A DNA stretch of 8,069 bases from Nitrososphaerota archaeon. GTDB taxonomy: Archaea > Thermoproteota > Nitrososphaeria > Nitrososphaerales > Nitrosopumilaceae. This document shows, piece by piece, positions 1 through 5,629 of this stretch; positions within the stretch are counted from its first letter, which is position 1; each line of letters starts with the position of its first letter. The notes under the pieces are model-generated. The model worked only from the letters and a program-made list of their open reading frames with translations, was not told the origin of the DNA and did no database searches. The stretch lies in assembly GCA_016871975.1 (NCBI GenBank), contig VHBM01000047.1, forward strand, positions 1 through 8,069, read 5' to 3'. Made by a program: the position numbers and the translations under genes.

Positions 1-6
1 ATATTT

Positions 7-2505
7 CTAAAGCACAAAGTATTCTGCTTGTGGATGATGTACCACTATGGCAGCAGTCGATTGTTCAGGCACTATCTGTCCTGCATCTGTTAGAGTCATT
101 CCAGATTTTTTTGCATCAAGTAACTTCCAAACTAGATGATGCTGCATGACATCAGGGCAGCTTGGATATCCCCAGCTGTATCGCAAGCCACGCTTATCAC
201 CTAACTTTAGCTCTTCACGTATCTTTTGGTTTACCCACTCTGCAAGCGCTTCTGCAGTCTCTACTGCAAGACCATGTAGATAATATGCATCTGTGTACTT
301 GTTTTCTTTGTTCCATTTCTCTACAAGCTCTGCTACCTTATTTCCTACAGTTACTGCCTGAAATACAACAATATCGTCTGTACCAAAGTAATCTGTGATG
401 CACAAGTGTTTTTTCTGCGATGAGCGTGGAAAATCAAATACTATTTTCTCACCGTTTGGATGATCCACTACTAGCTTGTCGTTTACATTATGACATCTAA
501 AGTACGCATATACTGCACGGGGCTCAAAGAGGCCTTCTGCTGTAATTCTTTTTTTCCATTCATCAAGTAACTGCTCATGTTCCTTTTCTGCTTCTTGTGC
601 AAGATTGCCCCTCACACCCCATGACAATTTGAAGAGAGATTTTTTGTTTAGATAATTCCATACTTCTTTGAGGTTAATTTGTAAAGGCGCTAGTCGGATT
701 GGCTTGTTAATAACGGGTGGAACTGGCGGAGTGACAGGTTTTATTCCGCTATGCGGAAGTGAGATTGTTTCTTTTTGTATTGTTGTTTCCTTCCATTTTT
801 CTATCTTTTCCTTCCACTCTTGTAGATATTGCTCTCTTTCAGACGATACTAACTTGTCCATTGCTTTTAGCCCATCAAACATTGTTTGGCAGTAAAATAC
901 ACCTGCCTTGTGTATTCCACCTTCCTTTGCAATTCGGTTGATATAGTTGGTGTTAATTGCAGCACCTCCACAGAGTATTGGAATTTGCAAGTTGTTTTTT
1001 CTTGCATGTTCTACAAAAAACTGCATTTGTTTTGATGTTGAGACAAGTAATGCAGACAGTCCTATAGCATCTGCTTTTACCTCACCTATTTTTTCTATGA
1101 ATTTTTGCAACGGCACTTGCTTTCCAAGATCATAAACAGTGTATCCATTATTTTCAAAAATTGTTTTTACCAAGTTTTTTCCAATGTCATGAACATCACC
1201 ATAAACTGTTCCTAGGACAAGCTTTCCCTTGCTTGTGCCCTCTTCTTTTAGCAGATACCTCTCAAGCTCGGCAACGGCTGCCTTCATGCATTCAGCTGAT
1301 TTGAGAACAAATGGTAAGATAAGCTCGCCTGCGCCAAATTTGTCTCCAACTTCCTTCATTGCAGGAAGCAGGTCATCATTTAGTGTTTTAATTGCAGCAT
1401 CATGTGTTACTTCTTTTGGCGCATTGATTTTCAGCCTACCATCTTTATCATCCACATTGACTTTATTCGCAATCTTTTCTGCAATGGCTAAAACAACATC
1501 ATTTTCTATCCCATCTTTGAGCCTGTTTACTATTCTAAAGTTGGATCTTTTTCCAGCATTCCAGCTTGGATCAAACTCAACTTTCTTTGTGGTTGTAGCA
1601 GTTGTATCCTTTTTCTCAAAATATGATATTAGATCCGAGAGTGCATTTTGATGTTTGTTAAAAATTAAGTTTTCAGCTAGAGACCTTTCTTGTTCATTGA
1701 TTTCTGGATATGGGATGATTTCCTTTGCATTAACTATAGCACTATCTAATCCTGATTTTATTGCGTGATACAAAAATACAGAATTGACTATTTTGCGGGC
1801 TGTAGGAACCAGACCAAAGCTGATGTTGCTTAGCCCAAGTGTTGTAAAAGCATTTGGGAATCTTTGCTTGACAAGTCTTATTCCCTCCAGTGTATTTTTT
1901 CCCGCATCTGCAAACTCTTTTTCACCTGTTGCCAAGGTAAACGTTAGAACGTCATAGATGAACTGGTCTTCACGCAGTCCATATTTTTTTCCTGTCTCAT
2001 AGAGAAGCTCAGCCGTTGCAACTTTTTCGTTTGGTGTCTTTGCCATTCCCTTTGGGCCAATGCACAGTGCAACTGCAGGAACACCATACTTTGCCATCAA
2101 TGGTGCAAGTTTATGAAAACGGCTACCATCACCTTCCAAGTTAATTGAGTTGATAATTGGCTTTCCTGGAATTTGCTCCAGTGCTGCTTCTATTACTTCA
2201 GGATCTGTAGAGTCAATTACAAGCGGTGCATCAATTTCTAAGCTTAGTCTTTTTACAAGCTTTATCATAAACTCGCGTTCATCTGCACGTTCAGTTGTTG
2301 CAACACAGACATCAAGACAGTGTGCACCGTCCTCTACCTGTTCTCTTGCAAGCGTAATCAGCCCATCAAAATCGTCATTTAATACAAACTGTTTTGCCTT
2401 TCTTGAGCCTTGTGTGTTTAGTCGCTCCCCTATGATAAGAGGGGCAGGAACCTGTTTTAGCTCAACTGCCTTTAATGCAGAGCTTACTCGTGGTACTATC
2501 AACAA
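7..2505 (-). CDS. metH: Cobalamin-dependent methionine synthase, pterin/B12/reactivation part (split MetH, C-terminal subunit)
   Basis: This 832-aa protein carries every MetH module except the homocysteine domain. Residues about 20-295 form the pterin-binding barrel, with GERLN at 26-30, IDST at 97-100 and GLSNISFG at 224-231. Residues about 312-420 are the helical cap over the corrin, including FGAGELILP (390-398). The cobalamin Rossmann domain spans about 427-555 and contains DVHDIG (437-442), where His439 should be the lower cobalt ligand, plus GLSALLVST (482-490) and GGAA (513-516). A charged, probably coiled helix (556-580) and a proline-rich linker (584-607) follow. The reactivation domain occupies about 608-832 and has the AdoMet-binding RxxxGYP motif at 775-781. 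It should pass methyl groups from a reduced pterin through cobalamin to homocysteine bound by the upstream-encoded protein, in the cytoplasm. No ATG or GTG start exists before the conserved region. An in-frame TAA lies three codons before the TTG at 2505, and a second TTG follows at once (2502). The reactivation domain is shorter than in one-piece bacterial MetH. The stop is TAG at 9-7. Confidence 0.93.
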   Translation of the reverse strand: MLIVPRVSSALKAVELKQVPAPLIIGERLNTQGSRKAKQFVLNDDFDGLITLAREQVEDGAHCLDVCVATTERADEREFMIKLVKRLSLEIDAPLVIDSTDPEVIEAALEQIPGKPIINSINLEGDGSRFHKLAPLMAKYGVPAVALCIGPKGMAKTPNEKVATAELLYETGKKYGLREDQFIYDVLTFTLATGEKEFADAGKNTLEGIRLVKQRFPNAFTTLGLSNISFGLVPTARKIVNSVFLYHAIKSGLDSAIVNAKEIIPYPEINEQERSLAENLIFNKHQNALSDLISYFEKKDTTATTTKKVEFDPSWNAGKRSNFRIVNRLKDGIENDVVLAIAEKIANKVNVDDKDGRLKINAPKEVTHDAAIKTLNDDLLPAMKEVGDKFGAGELILPFVLKSAECMKAAVAELERYLLKEEGTSKGKLVLGTVYGDVHDIGKNLVKTIFENNGYTVYDLGKQVPLQKFIEKIGEVKADAIGLSALLVSTSKQMQFFVEHARKNNLQIPILCGGAAINTNYINRIAKEGGIHKAGVFYCQTMFDGLKAMDKLVSSEREQYLQEWKEKIEKWKETTIQKETISLPHSGIKPVTPPVPPVINKPIRLAPLQINLKEVWNYLNKKSLFKLSWGVRGNLAQEAEKEHEQLLDEWKKRITAEGLFEPRAVYAYFRCHNVNDKLVVDHPNGEKIVFDFPRSSQKKHLCITDYFGTDDIVVFQAVTVGNKVAELVEKWNKENKYTDAYYLHGLAVETAEALAEWVNQKIREELKLGDKRGLRYSWGYPSCPDVMQHHLVWKLLDAKKSGMTLTDAGQIVPEQSTAAIVVHHPQAEYFVL

Positions 2506-2524
2506 TTGCTGTTAGTCCGTTTTT

Positions 2525-2532
2525 TCTAAATA
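2525..2532 (-). promoter_or_regulatory. Possible internal TATA box for the C-terminal metH gene
   Basis: On the minus strand this reads TATTTAGA. Its centre lies 26.5 nt before the second TTG codon (2502) and 23.5 nt before the first (2505). The 43-nt gap between the two met genes has no Shine-Dalgarno site at a usable distance; the only purine-rich stretch, AAAGGTTAGG, is roughly 30 nt away. The gene may therefore be transcribed from its own start as well as by read-through. The box is a weak match and could be chance in AT-rich DNA. Confidence 0.3.
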
Positions 2533-2548
2533 CCTAACCTTTATTTGA

Positions 2549-3496
2549 TTAGGCTTTTTCGTCAATAACTTTGCGAAGTGCTTTGATGTGCTCTGGGTTT
2601 GTACCGCAACATCCGCCAATGATTCTGACCTGTTTAAACTCTGAAAGAAAATCCTTGAGAACCTTTGCCATTTCCTCTGGAGTCATTTTGTATACTGCTC
2701 TTCCTCCCTGATTTTCAGGCATTCCGGCATTTGGTACAACCAGTAACTTGTGATTATCCTGCTCATTTAACCATCTTACGCTGGGGGTCATCTCTACTGG
2801 ACCTGTAGAACAGTTCATTCCAAAAACATCGATTCCCATATCACATACGGTTGTATATGCAGCCTGAATGTTTGTTCCAAGCAACATCTTGCCATACTGG
2901 TCTAGTGATACGTTTGCAATAATTGGAACCTTTTTTCCAGTCTTTTTTATTGCCGCTTGGCATCCTTCAATTGCAAGCTTTACCTCAAGTATGTCTTGGC
3001 TTGTCTCTATTAGCAATGCATCAACACCTCCAAGTATTAGTCCTTCAGCCTGTAGCGCAAACGCCTCTCTTATCTCATGTAATGGTTTTTTCCCAAGATC
3101 TGGATCATTTGAGCTTGGCAAAAATCCAGTAGGGCCCATAGAGCCAACTACATATCTTGGCTTGTCTGAAAATTCTGAGCAAATATCTACTGCAAGCTTT
3201 GCAATTTTTTTGTTAATATCTACAGTTTGATTTCCATAACCATACTCGTCAAGCTTTAATTTGTTAGAGCCAAACGAGTTTGTCTCAATACAGTCAGCAC
3301 CTGCTGCAAGATAGCTGCGATGAATTTTTTTTATCCACTCTGGATGTGTGAGAATAAGGCCATCATTAAAGCCGTCTTTTCCTTCTGGAAAGTCTTCTGG
3401 CTTTGGATTAAGCTTTTGAATCTCAGTGCCCATTGCACCATCAAATAGCAGTATCCTAGTGTTTAGTGCTGAGAGGAAATCTTCTTTTTTTGCCAA
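2549..3496 (-). CDS. metH: Homocysteine S-methyltransferase domain protein (split MetH, N-terminal subunit)
   Basis: This 315-aa protein matches only the N-terminal Zn-dependent homocysteine methyltransferase barrel of MetH. It has DGAMGTEIQ at 19-27, ETNSFGSN at 71-78, GSMGPTG at 118-124, and the three Zn-binding cysteines: Cys229 in GMNCSTGP and Cys296/Cys297 in GGCCGTNPEHI. It should bind and deprotonate homocysteine and accept a methyl group from methylcobalamin carried by the neighbouring protein. It ends cleanly after the barrel with no pterin or B12 domain, and the next gene on the same strand begins 43 nt later with exactly the missing domains. This argues for a split enzyme over a stand-alone S-methylmethionine-type (MmuM) methyltransferase, although MmuM-like activity cannot be excluded. 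The start must be TTG at 3496: upstream in frame there are only 11 sense codons without ATG or GTG, then TAA. The next internal Met (22) lies within the conserved DGAMGTE motif. Confidence 0.92.
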   Translation of the reverse strand: MAKKEDFLSALNTRILLFDGAMGTEIQKLNPKPEDFPEGKDGFNDGLILTHPEWIKKIHRSYLAAGADCIETNSFGSNKLKLDEYGYGNQTVDINKKIAKLAVDICSEFSDKPRYVVGSMGPTGFLPSSNDPDLGKKPLHEIREAFALQAEGLILGGVDALLIETSQDILEVKLAIEGCQAAIKKTGKKVPIIANVSLDQYGKMLLGTNIQAAYTTVCDMGIDVFGMNCSTGPVEMTPSVRWLNEQDNHKLLVVPNAGMPENQGGRAVYKMTPEEMAKVLKDFLSEFKQVRIIGGCCGTNPEHIKALRKVIDEKA

Positions 3497-3521
3497 GATT
3501 ATTTCTGATGGACTGTTGCGT

Positions 3522-3529
3522 TTATTAAA
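3522..3529 (-). promoter_or_regulatory. TATA box of the split metH operon
   Basis: The minus strand reads TTTAATAA with its centre about 29 nt before the TTG start at 3496. Archaeal TATA boxes sit about 26-27 nt before the transcription start, so the transcript would begin within a few nucleotides of the start codon, nearly leaderless. No Shine-Dalgarno sequence lies in the short stretch between. The box overlaps a short inverted repeat (3525-3539). Confidence 0.55.
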
Positions 3530-3539
3530 TTACGTTTAA
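3525..3539. repeat. Short inverted repeat over the metH promoter
   Basis: The arms are TTAAA and TTTAA, perfect over 5 bases with a 5-base spacer (TTACG). It covers the TATA box of the metH operon and the adjacent position where the TFB recognition element would be. Five-base A/T arms arise easily by chance, so an operator role is only a possibility. Confidence 0.2.
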
Positions 3540-3587
3540 GCAACTTTACAAAATTATACAGAAAATGATTCTGCCAGATACAGCATA

Positions 3588-3605
3588 TTTCAAATTTGGG
3601 TGAAA
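3588..3605. promoter_or_regulatory. Candidate promoter/operator region of the MFS gene
   Basis: The sequence TTTCAAATTTGGGTGAAA contains an outer inverted repeat (TTTCA ... TGAAA, 8-nt spacer) and a nested perfect palindrome CAAATTTG (3591-3598). The palindrome is centred about 27 nt before the TTG start at 3622, where a TATA box is expected, but it is a poor TATA match. A GGTGA at 3599-3603 resembles a Shine-Dalgarno core but lies 18 nt from the start codon, too far for normal use. The true promoter is uncertain; an alternative box, AAATTATAC near 3551-3559, would give a leader of about 40 nt. Confidence 0.25.
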
Positions 3606-3621
3606 GTCTGTCTAGCTGTAT

Positions 3622-4731
3622 TTGCAGAAATTAACTATTAACAATCTGGTTCGAAGTGCATCATTTTTCCAACATGCCGGAGTCTCTATTGTCTTTGTCT
3701 TTTTGCCAATAATTGCAAAGGAGGTAACTGACTCTTTATTTGAGATTGGAATAATTGTTGCATCATTTAGTTTTTCACAAATTTTATCAGAAATTTATTT
3801 TGGTAGGATCTCTGACAAAAAAGGAAAAAGGCTTTTTTTTATCCGCCTTGGTTTTCTTGGATGTGCAATAACATTTGGGCTACATTATTTTGCAGAAGAC
3901 ACCATACTGCTGTTGCTTGCACGAGTTGGAGCTGGAATCTCTACTGGAATAATGGTTCCTGCAATGATTGCTTATGCATATGAGGCAGAAAATAACAAAG
4001 CAAAGGTAGCATCGATTGTATCATTTCATGCACTAGGATGGCTTGCAGGCATTGTTGCTGCAGGTATTGCAAATGACATCAAGCCAATATTTTTGATAAG
4101 CAGCGGCTTGTTTCTTTGCGGCCTTGCTATAACATCAAGACTACCAAACCTAGCATTAGAAAAGCAAGTTGAGCATGGAATTGCAAAAATTATCTCAAAG
4201 AATCGATTTTTGTTTTTGTCACTTTTGTTGCGACATATTGGTGCATCATCGGTATGGACCATACTACCCCTAATGCTTATGGAAAGATTTGGTGCAGAGC
4301 TTTACCAAATCTCGATTGTTTATGTCGCAAACAACCTAACTGCCTTTATAGTCATGAACTTGATGGCAGGCAAAATAAAAATCAACAATGTAACAAAATT
4401 CAAAATCGGTATAGGCGTAACAGCGCTAGTATTTGTTGGCTTGGCATTAATTTCTGACTGGTGGATGGCCATGCCGTTTATGGCGCTAGTTGGCGTCACA
4501 TGGGCATTTTTGTTCATTGGTGGAAACTTTTACCTAATGGAAAATAATCCACACTCCACCTCAACTGGAATCTTTAGCTCTACACTTTCAATATCTTCAG
4601 TTGTAGGGCCAGTAATTGCAGGAACAATTGCGTTTTACTATGGCTATGTAGAGGTGATGTATTTTGCTATAGCTATAATTGTTTGCGCGTTTTTAATTTC
4701 ACTTAAAGTAAAAAAAGAAAAAATAGGTTAA
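3622..4731 (+). CDS. MFS transporter, 12 transmembrane helices, substrate unknown
   Basis: This 369-aa very hydrophobic protein has twelve membrane segments visible by eye: about 14-32, 40-58, 71-90, 94-115, 132-150, 154-172, 195-218, 228-250, 262-279, 281-303, 316-337 and 342-363. The loop between helices 2 and 3 holds MFS motif A, GRISDKKGKR (61-70), and helix 4 has the conserved Arg101 in LLARVGAGISTG. A charged central loop (about 173-194) separates the two six-helix halves. At 369 aa it is a compact, loop-poor member with no extra soluble domain. Motif A and the arginine in helix 4 are common in proton-coupled exporters, but the substrate cannot be read from the sequence. It begins at TTG (3622); in-frame upstream there are only CTG and TAT codons, then a TAG at 3613-3615. 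It is divergent from the metH pair. Its lysine-rich tail (KVKKEKIG) is encoded by the A-tract that on the other strand looks like a terminator. Confidence 0.88.
   Translation: MQKLTINNLVRSASFFQHAGVSIVFVFLPIIAKEVTDSLFEIGIIVASFSFSQILSEIYFGRISDKKGKRLFFIRLGFLGCAITFGLHYFAEDTILLLLARVGAGISTGIMVPAMIAYAYEAENNKAKVASIVSFHALGWLAGIVAAGIANDIKPIFLISSGLFLCGLAITSRLPNLALEKQVEHGIAKIISKNRFLFLSLLLRHIGASSVWTILPLMLMERFGAELYQISIVYVANNLTAFIVMNLMAGKIKINNVTKFKIGIGVTALVFVGLALISDWWMAMPFMALVGVTWAFLFIGGNFYLMENNPHSTSTGIFSSTLSISSVVGPVIAGTIAFYYGYVEVMYFAIAIIVCAFLISLKVKKEKIG
4710..4723 (-). terminator. Oligo-T terminator for the minus-strand small gene / ABC operon
   Basis: On the minus strand this reads T6-C-T7, beginning 4 nt after the stop codon of the 31-aa gene. 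Archaeal RNA polymerase terminates at T-tracts without needing a hairpin, so this is a good candidate end for the small gene and for any read-through from the ABC operon. On the plus strand the same bases encode the lysine-rich C-terminus of the MFS transporter. Confidence 0.6.
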
Positions 4732-4823
4732 GAATCATTTTCTAAATTTGGTTTTGCTTCCTTTTCTTTAGCCTTTTTAATAGCATTTTGAATTTCTTCA
4801 TTTGTATGCTTGAAACGTTTCAT
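4728..4823 (-). CDS. Small hypothetical charged protein (31 aa)
   Basis: An ATG at 4823 opens a 31-codon frame ending in TAA at 4730-4728. The peptide starts MKRFKHTNEEIQNAIKKAKE and ends in PNLENDS. It is lysine/glutamate-rich, has no membrane segment, and its middle (residues 8-24) would form an amphipathic charged helix. I do not recognise a family and assign no function. Three signals support a real gene: a TATA-like box (TTAAATAT) about 24 nt upstream, which would give a leaderless mRNA; a strong T-tract just after the stop; and placement in the only non-coding gap available between the MFS gene and the permease. It lies 35 nt after the permease stop on the same strand, so it could also be the last gene of the ABC operon. 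Against it, the peptide is very short and AT-rich DNA yields many lysine-rich frames. Confidence 0.5.
   Translation of the reverse strand: MKRFKHTNEEIQNAIKKAKEKEAKPNLENDS
4735..4778 (+). terminator. T-rich terminator region downstream of the MFS gene
   Basis: Starting 4 nt after the MFS stop, the plus strand has a series of T-runs (TTTT, TTT, TTTT, TTTTCTTT and a final TTTTT at 4774-4778) separated by a few bases. This fits an archaeal hairpin-independent multi-T terminator. The T-runs are the complement of lysine codons in the opposing 31-aa gene, so part of the signal may simply reflect that peptide. Confidence 0.4.
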
Positions 4824-4843
4824 GGTTATTTTATTCCAAATTC

Positions 4844-4851
4844 ATATTTAA
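4844..4851 (-). promoter_or_regulatory. TATA box of the 31-aa gene
   Basis: The minus strand reads TTAAATAT, a good archaeal TATA-like octamer. Its centre is about 24-25 nt before the ATG at 4823, so transcription would begin at or beside the A of the start codon. It starts 8 nt beyond the permease stop codon, which suggests the small gene has its own promoter and is not only read through from the operon. Confidence 0.5.
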
Positions 4852-4854
4852 CTC

Positions 4855-4866
4855 TGCGCTAGCGCA
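4855..4866. repeat. Perfect 12-bp palindrome across the permease stop codon
   Basis: TGCGCTAGCGCA is self-complementary over all 12 bases and contains the permease TAG stop (4861-4859). It is GC-rich compared with its surroundings and sits 3 nt from the TATA box of the 31-aa gene. No T-run follows on the minus strand, so it is not a hairpin-plus-T terminator. It could be a protein-binding site or chance. Confidence 0.35.
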
Positions 4867-5629
4867 GGCCCCACCTTGACATGACCTTGTTTTCAATTCG
4901 CTTGAAGACAAAGCCATCAATCAAAATTCCTATTGCCATTATGACAATCATCATGGCAATTACCTGAGAGATGTCTGATAGCTGTCTGCCAACATTTAGC
5001 AAAAAGCCAAGACCCAAAAAGGAAAACAAAAGCTCTGCGCCAATCACACCTCGCCACGCAAATGCCCACCCTTGCTTAAAGCCAGATATCATGTATGGAA
5101 ATGCAGCTGGTATCAGTACACTTGTGATCAGTTTTTCTCCCTTTGCACCCATGTTTCGTGCTGCTGCAATAAAGCTAGGATCTATGTTCTTTACACCACT
5201 ATACGTATTGATAGTTACTGCAAAAATTGCACCCATTGTTGTAACAAAAATTATTCCTGCATCAGTCAAACCAAACCAAATGATTGCAAGAGGCACCCAG
5301 GCAACAGACGGAATTGATTGTAATCCTAACACCAGAGAACCTATTGTTTGATTTACAGTTTCCACTCTTGCCATAAAGATCCCAAGTACCATTCCGCTAG
5401 CAATAGCTATTGCCAGTCCCACAACAAGCCTCCACATGCTTGTACCTATGCCTAAAAACAGGCTCCCATCTGCTGCGCCATATACTAGATCCTCGCCTAC
5501 CTCAAGCGGGGATGGAAAGATTTGATCATGCCAGATATTTGTTGCATCAAATGCCTGCCACACAGCAACAAGTGCAACATAAAAGACAATTTTTTTCCAC
5601 AAATAGTTCTGTTTCATGATTTTATTCAC
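4859..5629 (-). CDS. ABC transporter permease, SsuC/TauC/NrtB-like
   Basis: This 256-aa inner-membrane subunit belongs to the sulfonate/taurine/nitrate branch of binding-protein-dependent importers. Membrane segments are visible at about 12-28, 66-88, 94-118, 122-140, 184-212 and 222-242. The family stretch PSVAWVPLAIIWFG (107-120) and the EAA coupling loop AARNMGAKGEKL (156-167, followed by IPAAFP at 173-178), which docks on the ATPase, are both present. Length is typical for the family. The GTG start at 5629 overlaps the ATPase gene by 8 nt. An in-frame ATG at 5617 (residue 5) is a plausible alternative, since it has AGTGA about 8 nt upstream as a weak Shine-Dalgarno site; it would shorten the protein by four residues. 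It should pair as a homodimer with the adjacent ATPase. The transported solute is not determined by this subunit's sequence. Confidence 0.9.
   Translation of the reverse strand: MNKIMKQNYLWKKIVFYVALVAVWQAFDATNIWHDQIFPSPLEVGEDLVYGAADGSLFLGIGTSMWRLVVGLAIAIASGMVLGIFMARVETVNQTIGSLVLGLQSIPSVAWVPLAIIWFGLTDAGIIFVTTMGAIFAVTINTYSGVKNIDPSFIAAARNMGAKGEKLITSVLIPAAFPYMISGFKQGWAFAWRGVIGAELLFSFLGLGFLLNVGRQLSDISQVIAMMIVIMAIGILIDGFVFKRIENKVMSRWGLR

Noticed and set aside
1229..1651. 140-codon plus-strand open frame inside the second metH gene
   Set aside because: It is antisense to the strongly conserved cap and pterin coding region, its product is low-complexity Ser/Phe-rich, and no promoter is evident. It is a shadow of the real gene.
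2506..2548. Possible SAM or cobalamin riboswitch before the metH genes
   Set aside because: The gap here is 43 nt, and the leader of the first gene is near zero by TATA spacing, too short for any known SAM or B12 aptamer. No conserved aptamer core is seen in the 125-bp upstream region either.
3599..3603. GGTGA as a ribosome-binding site for the MFS gene
   Set aside because: It lies 18 nt before the TTG start, well outside the usual 5-10 nt, and no alternative in-frame start lies at a suitable distance.
4855..4866. Palindrome as an intrinsic hairpin terminator of the ABC operon
   Set aside because: No T-run follows on the minus strand; instead a promoter-like box follows. The T-tract at 4710-4723 is a better terminator candidate.
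4971..5351. 126-codon plus-strand open frame inside the permease gene
   Set aside because: It is antisense to a well-supported permease with family motifs, and the product matches no recognisable fold.
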